A stretch of DNA of 64,000 nucleotides from Mya arenaria (lineage: Eukaryota; Mollusca; Bivalvia; Myida; Myidae): NCBI RefSeq assembly GCF_026914265.1, contig NC_069127.1:24194637-24258636 (forward strand), written 5' to 3'. How positions within the stretch are numbered: position 1 is the stretch's first letter; each line of letters begins with the position of its first letter. The notes beneath the pieces were generated by a model, which ran no database searches, had not been told where the DNA came from, and saw only the letters and a program-made list of their open reading frames with translations. Below, one piece after another: positions 12,155-24,400 of the stretch. The position numbers and the translations under genes are program-made.

Positions 12155-13165
12155 ACACACTACCCGAGTTGTGTAAGAGTAACATCATCCACAATCCGAG
12201 TTGTGTAATAGTTACGGCACCAACTACCCGAGTTGTGTAGTTACGTCACACACTACCCGAGTTTTGTAATAGTTACGGCACCCACTACCCGATTTGTGTA
12301 CAAAAAATACGGCAACCACTACCCGAGTTGTGTAATAGTAACGGCACCCACTACCCGAGTTTTGTAATAGTTACGGCACCCACTACCCGAGTTGTGTAAT
12401 AGTTACGGCACCCACTACCCGAGTTGTGTAAAAAATACGGCACCCATTACCCGATTTTTGTAATAGTTACGGCACCCACAAGCCGAGTTTTGTAATAGTT
12501 ATTGTACCCACTACCCGTGTTGTGTAATAGTTACGTTACCCACTACCCGAGTTTTGTAATAGTTATAGTACCAACTACCCGTGTTGTGTAATAGTTACGT
12601 TACCCACAACCCGAGTTGTGTCATAGTTACGGCACCCACTTCTCGAGTTGTGTCATAGTTAGAGCACCCACAAGCCGAGTTGTGTAATAGTTACGGCACG
12701 CACAAGCCGAGTTGTGTCATAGTTACGGCACCCACTACCCGAGTTGTGTCATAGTTACGGCACCCACTTCTCGAGTTGTGTCATAGTTACGGCACCCACA
12801 AGCCGAGTTGTGTAATAGTTATGACACCCTCTTTTCGAGTTGTGTCATAGTTACGGCACCCACTACCAAAGTTGTGTACTAGTTACGGAACCCACTCCCC
12901 GAGTTATGTATTAGTTACGGAACCCACTACCCAAGTTTTGTACTAGTTACGGAACCCACTACCCAAGTTTTGTACTAGTTATTGCACCCACTACACGAGT
13001 TGTGTAATAGTTACGGGACTCACTACCCGAGTTGTGTAATAGTTACGGCACCCACAAGCCGAGTTGTGTAATAGTTACGGGACACACTACCCGAGTTGTG
13101 TAATAGTTACGGCACCCACTTCTCGAGTTGTGTAAAAATTACGACAAACCACAAGCTGAGTTATT
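12155..13165. repeat. 32-bp minisatellite, about 31 units
   Basis: Consensus unit: CCCGAGTTGTGTAATAG followed by TTACGGCACCCACTA. Units are head to tail with little length change. Three versions of the segment before GAG occur (CTACCC, CTTCTC, CAAGCC), and GTGTAATAG alternates with GTGTCATAG and TTGTAATAG. The variants come in interleaved order in the middle of the array. No reading frame or spacer structure is present. Confidence 0.9.
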
Positions 13166-13339
13166 TAGATTATTCACAGGAACGTAAGCGTTAACGAGGT
13201 TTGGGGCGATGTAGTTTTTTTGTAACACGCTGTCAAGAAAAATGCTTAATAAATAGCATGCGGTATACCTGAGAGCGTTTTAATTTACCAACACTGTAGT
13301 TATAGAACGGTTTAGACGGTATTCTACTTGTTACCGTTC

Positions 13340-13571
13340 CGATGTGGGAGTGCCGGGTGCATGCGGTGGTTTTGTCTTCGCGTCAAAAATAGCGGGGAAT
13401 GGGCTTACCTAGGGTCCCTGGGGTGCGGGGGCTTTTGTCGGGATTTTACCAGCAGTTCGTCCCCGCAGGTCGGGGATTTTACCTGGGCTTGGCTGGACCG
13501 AAAGTCAAAGTCCCCGCTATTCCCCGGACCTTGGGGGGTGGGGGTCGTGGTTACAATTGACTGGTGCATAA
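13340..13571 (+). mobile_element. Truncated MITE of the 'TGCACCAGTCAATTGTAACCACG' family
   Basis: Matches the reverse complement of the element at 29611-29908: GTGCCGGGTGCATGCGGTGG near 13350, GATTTTACCAGCAGTTCGTC near 13442, and the terminal CGTGGTTACAATTGACTGGT near 13546-13565. The left terminal repeat and about 90 bp next to it are missing. A 148-codon open frame across it is a by-product. Confidence 0.75.
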
Positions 13572-14364
13572 GAGCTCCGTTCTGGTATTCTAAATGTGGT
13601 ACTAAAATCATTCAATACACATACATCGGCCTTGCAGTATGCAGTAAGCAAACTATTAAATCATATTCAGCTTATACTTTTATCTTAATACGTTGTATAT
13701 ATCAAAATACGCATTTCTTGACGCAAAGTAAAGCCGTGTCTGAGAATTTGACATTTAACTCAATGAGACCTTGAACTGAATTGAAATGATACAACCAAGT
13801 AATGACGTTGAAGTACCAAGTACGTACCACGTTTTTTTATTATATCTATGGCCTTGGTGTAGGCTTTAAGTGTAAATTTCCTTGTATTTGCTCAATATCT
13901 GGACCAAAATGAAACATTCTATAGAGCTATTCCAGCTTTTAATGAAGTTTTCTTTACCAATCTCCTTCATTGCCTTTACATAGAAAATAAAAATGCCTTG
14001 TAATTGCTTATATGAATAATGATAAGCATTTTCAAGTTTATTTAGGACGAGTTATTATATATTTTGAAATAAGTATTTGCTTAAGCATGTATCAATGCGG
14101 CAATTACAATTTAAATTCGGACATCATACGAAAACGTAATAGGAGCATTGTAATACGTTTTGAAAGAATTTCAATTTACATCTTATTAATAATATAAAAA
14201 AGATACAAAGAGACTGTCCTGACAATACTTTTCATTTGTAATCCTTTTAAGAGCATTTATTCATATTAATTGTCATATTTTCTTTTTTCTCTTTGTTGAT
14301 TCAGGTCTAAATCCTAACAATTGGACTGTGACTATTCATTTTTCATGATCAAACATACTATTAA
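13572..14364. other. AT-rich intergenic DNA, nothing recognised
   Basis: No exon, RNA gene or clear repeat could be supported here. Confidence 0.4.
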
Positions 14365-14661
14365 AGGCGCACAATATAGGTTGATGCATTTTTTTAATTA
14401 TTATTCTAATGCATTATCATGTTTAAGTCATTTGACCAAAACACAGTCTTGATTAAGTACATGTATTCTTGAATTAATGACCACGCGGCCAGAAAATCCC
14501 CAATAAAAAAAATAATATGTATATCGCTTATATTTTTATCTGTACCTGTTACATATGTTTTTGTTTTATTTTGATCATTAAAGCTTCAAATGAGTCAGAA
14601 AAGATTCAATATAAACATTTAAAAATCAAAAATGCATTTGGTGAACTTATGTTGTTCGCCT
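14365..14661. mobile_element. MITE with TTAA flanks (piggyBac/Kolobok type)
   Basis: The left end reads TTAA then AGGCGCACAATATAGGTT; the right end, reverse-complemented, reads TTAA then AGGCGAACAACATAAGTT. The 297-bp body is AT-rich and has no coding capacity. A TTAA duplication is the hallmark of piggyBac and Kolobok superfamilies. The superfamily call is inference. Confidence 0.6.
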
Positions 14662-14867
14662 TTAAGTAGTAAAAAACCAACTCGCTAGATTTTAGGTCTT
14701 CTTTCTGATAAATTTAGCTTTTGGAGTACTCGAAGCAAATTTTGATAAATTAAACTATGACTTTTCAAATTTAGATCCAATAAACTATTAAATAGTTAAA
14801 AATCACTCCTCTAGAATATAGGTCGTTTCTTGCAGCTTTTTGGGATAAACATTTGGAATACTCCACT

Positions 14868-15153
14868 AGCGGCCCCAGGGGGGGGGGGGGGGGCACCCGG
14901 CACAACACCCCCTCCCTAAAAAGTTTAACTTTTTATTTCAATATAGAAGAAAAATGGAAATAAAACACGCACATCATGCACCGTTTCGGATCAGGAATAG
15001 TTAAAAATTGCACGGGGAGTACCCCCCCCCCCCGAAACCTACCTGCCAACAGTTAAAACCAAATAAATTTCTATTCGGATGGAGTGGAACAAGTCAAAAT
15101 GTTACGCCCCTAAGATACACCCCCTCTAACGTCGAATCATGGATCCGCCCCTG
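14868..15153 (-). mobile_element. Repeat starting GGGGCGGATCCATGATT, probably non-autonomous transposon
   Basis: Read on the minus strand it starts CAGGGGCGGATCCATGATTC and ends in a G-rich CTGGGGCCGCTAG block. It contains two long homopolymers (a G run at 14879-14896 and a C run near 15022-15034). The opening phrase is one I associate with common molluscan repeats. Ends are approximate, and no clear terminal inverted repeat was found. Confidence 0.4.
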
Positions 15154-15907
15154 TACTCGAAGAGCGATTGCCATGATCGATGGATAATCATCAAATCCCT
15201 TGTTTATATTTTGGATTACTAGTGAGTACACAACGTGACTCGTTGGATGAAATGGTTTAAATAAATGAGCTACGAATAACGATTATTGAATTAGAAGTAG
15301 TTGACGTAGCATCGTATCTGACGCAGGAGTTAACTTAAACAGCTTAATTGTTATCACATAGTGTATTAAAGATTATAGGGGAAAATGTGGAAAATGGAAG
15401 AAAAACAAATCGGTATGGTGCAATGAGATCAATTTTAAACCATGAGAATTTATTGAACTTTGGAACTATCCGGTACGTATATCAATCAGTAACGGCTAAA
15501 CATGGCATCTACACTTCAGATGATTTTCAATTAAGATGCAAATGAAATTGGACTTAACCATTCAGTGCTATTTTACAATATTCTGAGATATCTGAATAAC
15601 GGATATTGTGGGTTTGATACGTTTTATGGTGTGATTAATTTTAATAACCAAATGTGATGTGAAAGAAGGTTCATGGTTATTTAATGCGTGAACAGTAAAC
15701 TGATTAGGCGAAAAGTATGTAATAGAAACATAGTGTATGGATACAGAACTCAATCAAGTCTTCAAAAGAGAATATTGTGTCAATAACCGGTTATAAACGT
15801 TAAAAAACAGCTGACAAAGAAAATATTTCATCAAGGTTTTACTGTCGGTGGAACCCGAGTTAACAAGTTTTGCAGCTGTCCGCTGGATATATTTAAAATA
15901 TGCAAAT
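15154..15907. other. 5' flank of the 323-aa gene
   Basis: AT-rich sequence upstream of the plus-strand single-exon gene. A TATA-like ATATATTTAAAAT lies at about 15887-15899, only some 10-20 nt before the ATG, which is too close to be a convincing core promoter. Nothing else is recognised. Confidence 0.35.
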
Positions 15908-16879
15908 ATGAGCGGTTGTGCACACAGCAGCCTTTCTGGAGTCCTAGGCACAGCCCTTTCGCGGCTTCTGCAGGAGGCGGTTCCGGAAACCGACATAGAC
16001 ACTCGCTCCCTACCGGAAACGCGCGTTATATTGGAGACTGAGCCGTCTATTCTGCAACAGGCGCAACTCAGTGGCACTCGAGATGTCGTCTGCAAAACTC
16101 CCGCCGAGTATAAGGCAAACAAACTGAACAGAAACGAACAGATTAAATTGAATAGTGTACATTACCGAGTCACGAAAGAGCAAGAATTATGTAAAAGACG
16201 ACTTTTGCAGAATGAGAAAATCATGAGAGCCAAAAGTGCTAAAATTTCCGAGCGCCTTCGGACTATCGAAAAATCGTCATTTGAGGATGATCTACGTTCA
16301 CAGTTAACATATAACAGACCGCTAAATGGCGGTCAAACCCGAAGCAGGCGGCCACACTCCTACCCGGAAACAAGATCTGAACTCACGGCCGCGAGATCGA
16401 CGCAATGTCCGCTATGTGAAAAGATTCAAAACATTATTATGATGTATGAATGTGAAGGGAAACATTCAGGAGTTCTTAACGGAGCCAGGGGGCACTCCGT
16501 ATGTATGTTTTCGGACGATCAGGCGAGAGCATTTCTTGAAATCCTAGAAAAGAACATTGAGAAAGTACCACCACTGAATCCGAAATTACGCGCTAGTGGT
16601 TTACTTGAACGCTCTGAGCCACTTGAAGCTTGGAACGACACCCCAAAACCTAGGTTACGAACTCCTGTGGATGTTACTAAAAGGAATGTTAATTTTCGGA
16701 TAAATCAATTTTGCGCAGATTTGGATGCGCGCAGGAAGGGGGGAGAGGGAATTCCTCGGGAGGTGCAGGACGCCGTGGAGAGGGTCCGTCTACAGAACGC
16801 GAGCACGCGCAGGAAGACCGCGCCCAAACACTCCCCCATTGTGCAAGAGGCTATGAAGATACTTCAGCTGCAGACATAG
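15908..16879 (+). CDS. Unrecognised 323-aa protein, single exon
   Basis: The first ATG in the open frame (context AAATATGAGC) gives a protein starting MSGCAHSSLSGVLGTALSRL. The open frame extends upstream to 15848 but that end is a GTG, so it is not used. No family is recognised. Residues 1-60 look helical and hydrophobic-patched. Residues 85-130 are Lys/Arg/Glu-rich (LNRNEQIKLN, then VTKEQELCKRRLLQNEK) and coiled-coil-like. Around residues 172-200 there are scattered cysteines (TQCPLCEK, then YECEGKHSG) that might form a weak metal site. The C-terminal 70 residues are basic and helical. No signal peptide or membrane segment is seen. AATAAA at 17236-17241 is a plausible poly(A) signal, about 360 nt past the stop. 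The long frame, codon-like composition and poly(A) signal support a real gene. Confidence 0.65.
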   Translation: MSGCAHSSLSGVLGTALSRLLQEAVPETDIDTRSLPETRVILETEPSILQQAQLSGTRDVVCKTPAEYKANKLNRNEQIKLNSVHYRVTKEQELCKRRLLQNEKIMRAKSAKISERLRTIEKSSFEDDLRSQLTYNRPLNGGQTRSRRPHSYPETRSELTAARSTQCPLCEKIQNIIMMYECEGKHSGVLNGARGHSVCMFSDDQARAFLEILEKNIEKVPPLNPKLRASGLLERSEPLEAWNDTPKPRLRTPVDVTKRNVNFRINQFCADLDARRKGGEGIPREVQDAVERVRLQNASTRRKTAPKHSPIVQEAMKILQLQT

Positions 16880-18096
16880 GTTGAAGAGCCTCATTTTGAA
16901 AGCGCATTTGCAGTCTAACATCGCGATTGTTTCAACTGCATGGATAATTTACCAAATGGACCCTTTAATGGTCAATTACTTGGCTATTTTTTTTATCCAA
17001 TCGAGATGTATACAACAACGGCTAACAGTAAAAATACAATAGATATAAACATTTTTAATCCTATAACTCGGTTTAGGAAAGATAAGCAACCGGTCATTAT
17101 AGTATCATATATAGACATATAGTGTTCTCATATGATAAGCATTATTGTATATAATTGTCGTGTCGGGGTTTCACTTATCTACTAAGTATTATCTGTTAAT
17201 TGGGAATACACATGTATAGCGAAAGGTTTTTGTGAAATAAAGTGTTAATTGACAACCATTTGCCTTATAAAATCCAAGCAAGATGCCCTCAAATAATTGC
17301 TGCTAATATATATTGAAACGTTTTTATTTTATTTTTTTCAAAATAAGAGTTATTGTTTTTTTTTGTTATCCTTGTATATTTTATGTATTTCTAAAGGAAA
17401 GGCGTCTGGTGAATGTAATACATTGAGCAGAAACGGCTCGGCTAACGAGTTTATTTAATAAATGAAATAATATATTATGCTTTGTGCTAATAGTGCGCAA
17501 CATGTACGATATTTCATTACAATCGATCTCATTTATCATAAAATCATTATGCAATTCATTTATCATTGAATTTAATAAGGTGACACTTAACACACAACAA
17601 ACTTTAATTGCCTGTTAATAATTTAAATAGGTTTACGATGAGGTAATAAAACATGATATTAAGCCAAAGAACCAATCTGAGGTCATTTGTGAAATTTGTT
17701 GATCATAAAACAAACGTTTTTATACGATTTCCATTCGCATGGTTATGTTTATGGTAAATAATTTGCCTCTTAGCATTTGACTGAAAGCGTGAACAAATAT
17801 TTGCTATAGCCTGGTATGGTATTGTACTCAAGTTATGCAAGTCCGTGTGAATGGTTCATTTTCTTGAATAATGATGAAGTTTAATATTGAATAAACGGAC
17901 TACATATGCCTTTGTATGTTTCATTTGATCCATGAATATAATTTTAGTGTGCTAGCTATAATGGAAATAGTTTCACCGAAAATTGCTTTGGTTTCAAATG
18001 CAAATACTACATTTTTTGTTTAATCATTTAACACATATTTCACTCGAGCCTAAGGGTCAACTGCAAACGCAAGAAATGCTGATGCTTTGTATTTAA
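16880..18096. other. 3' UTR of the 323-aa gene, then AT-rich intergenic DNA
   Basis: The first 360 nt are probably 3' UTR (AATAAA at 17236-17241). Beyond that nothing is recognised. Confidence 0.4.
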
Positions 18097-18627
18097 GGTA
18101 TCCGACCCAAATATAAACTATCAAGTGGTATTTCATAAAACACATACTAATACTAAAGTAAAAAATGCAATTGAGTATTTTTTAAATAGCAATGAGTTGT
18201 ACTAAATTACATTTTTTGCTGTCAAACAATCTTGACCACAATTTAAATCCATATAATCTTTGACAGAATGGTCTTATTACAAGTTTTTAAACATATGTGA
18301 ACCTTTGATGTTAAGTGGTAAAATGAGTTGAGATTGAGTTTTGACTTAAGTCTTTTTGTAATATTGGTACCCAATGTTCAAATAGGATTTTCGCGTTTCA
18401 TGCCATTGACAAAGGCATTTGGTATTATTTGAAAGAGAATTCCTTTCTAGTCACCAGATTGTACAATTAATGACCTGAAACACATTACAGATAAAGTTAT
18501 GGTGGTTTGTATTTTAATTGATATTTAAATTGAAATAACATAATAATTTACATATTCTTTCGTATGAAACCAAAATAATATGGAGTAAGCAAGCATCAAC
18601 ATTCCACATTAATGTACATTGAATACC
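18097..18627. mobile_element. Possible TTAA-flanked MITE
   Basis: The segment is flanked by TTAA on both sides and has short inverted ends (GGTATCC on the left, GAATACC on the right). The terminal repeat is only about seven bases, so this is a weak call. The interior is AT-rich and non-coding. Confidence 0.3.
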
Positions 18628-18631
18628 TTAA

Positions 18632-18712
18632 CAGTAAAACCTGTATTAAGAATCCACCTTTGGGAAAAGGTCAAAGTGGTCGCTAAAGACAGGTGGTCGT
18701 TTAATCCTGGTA
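18632..18712. repeat. Short dispersed repeat (AACCTGTATTAAG / GTGGTCGCTAAAGACAGG)
   Basis: AACCTGTATTAAG, AAAGGTCAAAGTGGTCGC and GACAGGTGGTCGTTTAAT form a partly self-complementary block of the kind repeated in many invertebrate genomes. The family name is not known to me. Confidence 0.4.
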
Positions 18713-18984
18713 AAAAATGTCCGCCATTTAAGCTTTGTTTAAACAGAGGTTAGTTATATATCTTAACCGCCACCCCACACCACCATCAATATCATCATCA
18801 TTAAAGAAGAATTTTCAAAGCGCCGCTTACATTAAGCTGTGTTTAGAAGAAATATATTGACAATGAGGTGAGCTTTTATTCAGTACAAGCTACCTATAAA
18901 ATTTCATGGTACAATGTCAAACCGTTTTGTTTTTGATAATATGCGGTTATATTCTTCCAAACAATATTATCTACGGTATTGACC

Positions 18985-19720
18985 AACTGACAGATTGAGG
19001 TCATACACTGGTCACGTACAACTTAGCACTGGTGTTTCATGGCCCTAAATGAATTGCTATCAAGTAATAGTGCAGACAAAATGAAAAAAATAAATAAAAT
19101 AAAATGATTTGCTATCAAGTAATGATAGCAAATAAAATAAAAAACACACAAAAAACACAGAAAAAAAACACTGAAGGCATCAATATTGACATCCAAATTA
19201 ATAGGGGTAATCTACTGGTCAATGGCATCATATCATAGAAGTAGATGAAATCCTTATTCATTATTGTGTTGTTAAACATTTCAAACATCAAGATAGTGTG
19301 CCTCTGACTTTGGGCCAACCCATCCTAGGGTCATATGCTGGTTAAGTTTCATGGTCCTAGGTCAAAGCGTTGTTGAGTTATTGTGCTGACAAACATGAGA
19401 AAATGCCTGGCATTGACCACTTATCCCAAAAAACAGTTGTGGTCATTTAATGGTCAGGAACAACCTACCACTCAAGTTTCGAGATCCTAGGTCAATCTAC
19501 TTTTAAGTTAGTATGAAACAAAGTTTCCAAACACTATTAGCTGTTTCCTTGACCTACTAACTCCTTAAATAACAAGTGCAACCTACCACTGACTTTCTTC
19601 AAATACTGTTGGCCATGTACTTAACCAACTAACCTCTGAAATAAGGGGTCACAATCTGGGGAAAAATAACCTACCACTGATCGAGTAACATGGTACTAAA
19701 GCTATTGAAAACGTTGAGTT
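18985..19720. repeat. Diverged units of the 1-1330 tandem family
   Basis: Shares GGGGTAATCTACTGGTCA, GGGTCATATGCTGGTTAAGT, TGGTCCTAGGTCAA and TTGTTGAGTTATTGTGCTGA with the array at the left edge, but has lost the AGGTCACTGTGACCT palindrome. This is an older remnant of about five units. Confidence 0.6.
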
Positions 19721-21448
19721 AATGTGTGGACACTGTTGGATGTAATCATGATCATGACATATTATTTATATCACAACATTGTCATCTTTTGGTTAAGGGT
19801 AACATACAAGTGAGGTTTAATTGTCTTTTGCGAACAAGACTTGATCTTTTGACCAACTTGCTATCTGGTCTGGATGGGCATGATTTGCAAACCTATATGC
19901 TCCCTTTTTCTTAGGCATTCAAAGGGGACATTAAAAGACAGTGAATAAGGGCATAGACTATTGCTTGTAATCAGAACATCAGAATCTAGGTTTCCACATA
20001 TTTTGACATTATATGACGTTTATTTAATCACTCTGTAACATTTGACAAAAGTTTGGCCAATGGCCACAGCTATGAACAACCCAATTTCCATAACCAATTG
20101 CATATCCTTCACAAGAAAAGTATATGCTTAACCCGCTGAAACCTATAGAATCTGTCTTGGTAATGAGGAGTGCCAATAAGTGCAGCAAATATTTTTTTTC
20201 TACGTGGTGGGTTCAATGCCTGAGTAAATACCAAACTTAAATTTGCATCTTAAAATGCAATTTATTGTTTCAATAAATATCACTCAAATAAATATTAAAA
20301 TTGATATTTACAAAAATTCAAGTGTCCTTAAGCCCTGTTATGCTTGCATTATGATTACCAGATTGAATTGCCTTATAAATCTTGAAATAGTTCAGACGTG
20401 CATTCATAACATCTCGTAAAATAAATAAAGCGCAAAAGTTTCTTGATACAGAATTTATGTTAACCAGGTATCATTTTAAGACAAAATCAAATGATATAAA
20501 TTAAATAAAATCTTTTAAGATAAACATTTACCATTTGAACATTATATTAAAGCTCATTTTAGTAATAAAAAACAAGTGCAGACAGGTCAACTCAAGTTTT
20601 ACACTATGAATTTCAGTATATTTTGTATAAAAATATGGAATATTTGAAGCTACTGTTTTAGTCACAACACAAATATTGTTTTAATACTGTGTGTATTAAA
20701 AACCCCCCATTTAAATGAAACTTCTTTAAGTCACAACATAATTTCATAAATCTTGTTTTTGTTTTGAAATACCTAGAACTATGATCTGAGAACATTGTAA
20801 AACAATAGCTGGACTTGCATGCTATCATACAAAACTGTGGTTGAACTTTTAGGTAATTTACTCCTATTCAGTTCTTCCTTATATCTTTCTTTAATGGAAA
20901 TATACACAAAAGGCTGACTGGTCAGACATTTGTTAAAGTTAAAAACATTGTTAACTTCATCTTTGTTAACTTTCAAATATGAACTGCGCTTAATTAAAGT
21001 AAAATGGATACTCATGTGATCTGCAGTGTTTCTAACTAGATTTAAGACAGCTGATACAGCTGTACTTGTTTTATTTAAATATATGAACACATTATCAATT
21101 AAATATTTCAAGTTTAAATGTTAACAATGATCTCGTTAATCACGCTGTTAACTTTAACAAAGTTCTGAACAATCCGCCCATATCTCTAAAAAAAATCCCA
21201 TGTTCATGGCAAATATAAGCAGAAAATTTAGGTGATCCTTGATAACAGTTATGCTGGTATGGCATTAGTAAACTGCTTTTATGATCTGGTTTATATCCTT
21301 CATGCTGGTGGTACACTTATCCAAACATAATGTACAACAGTTATCAGAAAATGTTCCATGAGTTCACATAAATGTAAAATGCAATCAACATTGGACGGCA
21401 ATGCAGCAGATCTCAGAATGTGTGGTCTGTGGGGAGTGATTCAGGGTG
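19721..21448. other. Intergenic DNA and likely 3' UTR of CFAP298
   Basis: No gene is seen. The segment next to 21449 is probably 3' UTR. A minus-strand AATAAA at 21070-21075 lies about 375 nt past the stop. The part at 21061-21185 resembles 42740-42870 in DHX33 intron 7 (shared blocks around TTTAAATATATG, GTTAACTT and TCTGAACAA), suggesting a dispersed repeat. Confidence 0.4.
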
Positions 21449-24400
21449 TCACCGGGGTCCCCACTTGATGTCCTTGAGACCGTGGAAGTTACGCTTGAGG
21501 GCGTTGTTGTCCGCCCATGCAGAGTCTAAGTGTGAATCCTCAGCTTCCTTTTCAAGTTTCTGTCAAAATACAAGGAAGGCATTTAAATCAAAATCAAATT
21601 TAAAGTAATATTGTTTCACATATGTTTCAGTTCCAGTTTACATGTAACAATTTACCATTAGAAAAATATCAATATCTGTCAGCTGGAGAATTTTGTTACT
21701 GTCATTAAATTTATATATCTGGTTTACCAAAAGACAAACATAGCTGTATGAAATGAAAGCCAGAAAAATACTAAATACTGTCAAGTTTAAAAAAAACGGC
21801 TGAATACACACTGTTTAGAGGTTTATCTCCTTTCTTAAACGTCATTTAAAACCTTGGCGCACCTCATAACATAATTGTACTCTTCAGATACACATAATTG
21901 TTATTTCATCATGTGAATGCCATTTCCCATATTTCAACATACGCCAAAATCAGATATATGTGGACCAAAGAAATTATTTTGAGAATCTTATTCATACTTG
22001 GCCTTGTCCGAACGAGTTCTTTTCACACAACATTCAGCATGCACCTTTTATTTGAAATATAAAAATAAAGAATTTAAAAAATACTTAAGTCTAGCCATAC
22101 TTTCATTTCCTCCTGTTTTCTGTAGTAGTAAGCCATCATCTGCTTCTGTTCTTCCTCACCGACTACTGGCTCCCGGGACGGACAACCCTGGCCCTTCTGT
22201 AAACACATCCTCAGTTTACATCTATTTGTATATTTTAGCTTCATTTAAGGGACTAAAAGATTGGGTGTAATATTAAAATATACTTCACTGAGTTATCACA
22301 GAAATCAACATTTTCATGAGAGGTTTCCGATACACTGATATTAAGCATCAAAATCAGCCTATCTGCATGGATGAGAATCAATAATGGCAATGTTTAAAAA
22401 TTTAACAAATGGTCTTTCTGTTCCGTTTTACATCCCCTTTTTGGTTTGTTCTTTTTTAAAACAAACATTCATCTTAAATTTGCTTGGCTTGTCCCTGTTG
22501 TTGTTTTTTTGCATTGTTAATATTATTGTGAGTTATTAAGTGGGTTCTTATGTCAAGATGGTTAATAATGCTGACCTTCTGAAGCTTGGCAATGACCTTG
22601 GTTTTCTCATTCCTGCCAACAAAGTCTTTGATAGGTCTCCCACGCATCATCTCCTTGCCAGAGAACCACAGTGATGCCTCAGCTTCTTCAATTATGTCCT
22701 TTGAAGCCTGAAATAGAGGACATGATCTTGTGATAAAACTTTGTGGATATTTCCTGAGATGCCTTAAACATGGGACAAGATTTGGTAAAAAAACTTAGTG
22801 GATATTATAATCGTAATATGCCTAAAATATTAAAGATATTCAATTGTAGGTAGGCATAAGCATGTGTACATTTAGTACAGCATCATTTTAATTTTAAACA
22901 TGTATTCTATTGACCCTAGAAAGCACAGCAAGTGGATATCAATGATTATCCATTTGTCTGTTGGCAAGGGGCACATCTTAACACCAGATTAAGCAAGAGT
23001 AATAAAAATTGCTTCTTTAACTTGTTTTTTCTTGACTGATGCTCTGCTTTGAGGGTTGTACTGGGAAACTTGGGTGTACTAAGTACAAGTTAAACCCAGG
23101 AAAGTTGTCTCCTGTGTACTGGTACTTTACCATGGACAGTGTAAATTAAAGAACCAAAAGGTCAATTGAAATAAGAACTAGGGCACACATATAATTCACA
23201 TGGAATCCCTAGTGTCTCCCACAACCATTAACGCTCTGCTGTTCTTTAAGCAACAACCAAAGCACTGTTGGAAATAAGTAAATTGTGCTTCCATGAGCTA
23301 TCTAACATCCCAAGATCTGTATGAAATACACACATACATGTATACATGTACATGTATGCAAAAGGTTTAATGTTTTTACTATTAATCACTGCTGCCACCT
23401 CTGAAGAAGACACTTAGACTTTGACAAAGCCTAAACAGTTTTTTTTTCCAGAAACAGACACGTAACAATAACTAAACTTAGTTGTTTAAAGATAATTCCT
23501 ACCTGTGTTCCACTGAGATCTTCGTTATTCTCAAACTCCATCTTAATGTTTTCATGAGGGGGCAGCCCCATCGGGTAGACAATGGTCACTGCTCCTCTCA
23601 TAATGTCTAGGGCCTCTTGGACAGTCTTCTGGGTCACCATTTCATTCGCAGCTACTTTCTTCTGCAATGATAAAAATTACTTCTGAGGAATTGTGTAAGC
23701 GTACCATCAATTACTGACTGCAACAAACGTAAACAGCTATTTCATTTTAAATGAGTTTGAGCAAACAATAAGCATAGATACATACACTTAGGTTGTCCCA
23801 AATATGAAATGTAATAGGTACATGTATGACCTAATTAAGCTTAAAGGCACTCGCTTATGTTTTTGTAAAATGCACTCTTTTTTGGTATGCCACATAAGAA
23901 GTGTTAACACTAAGATACAGACAGCTGAAATCATTCAACAAATGTTGATGTATTCTCAAACATTGTCTTTGAAGTCCATGATTTTGAATAGCGATAGTAA
24001 AGCAATTCAACAAAAGGCTTAAAGGTTAAGTTATCCCCAATGTATGTATTTGATTCCTTGTGTGCATGAGGATTTGTCGTCTGTTTTCTATTTTATCCTT
24101 GCCTGTACTGTCGTGGGTTTGCTTCCCACTAAGAACAGAATATTTGTTTATACTTTGAATGTATTCTTTCTACAGTTTCTATTTCAACAAGTTAAATAGT
24201 TAAATTATAATTGTTTTCAGATGCAAAACTGGAATAAATAAATGGTGCCAAAACATGAAGGAGTCCCTTTGGGTACAAGTAAGGTTCTTACCTTAGATAT
24301 CATGTCCTTCGCCTCTTTACAGGTTTTCTTTAAAACTTCAGCCATCTTTTCTGTAGGGGCTAAAACAGAACAAAACAAAATTTATGACAATGTTACAATG

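Noticed and set aside
12155-13165. Regular 32-bp spacing reminiscent of a CRISPR array
   Set aside because: Units are directly adjacent with no unique spacers, and the setting is a metazoan genome.
13328-13774. 148-codon open frame
   Set aside because: It starts at a non-ATG codon and lies mostly in a truncated MITE that also occurs at 29611-29908.
15848-15907. Upstream extension of the 323-aa gene
   Set aside because: The open frame here begins with GTG; the first ATG is at 15908.
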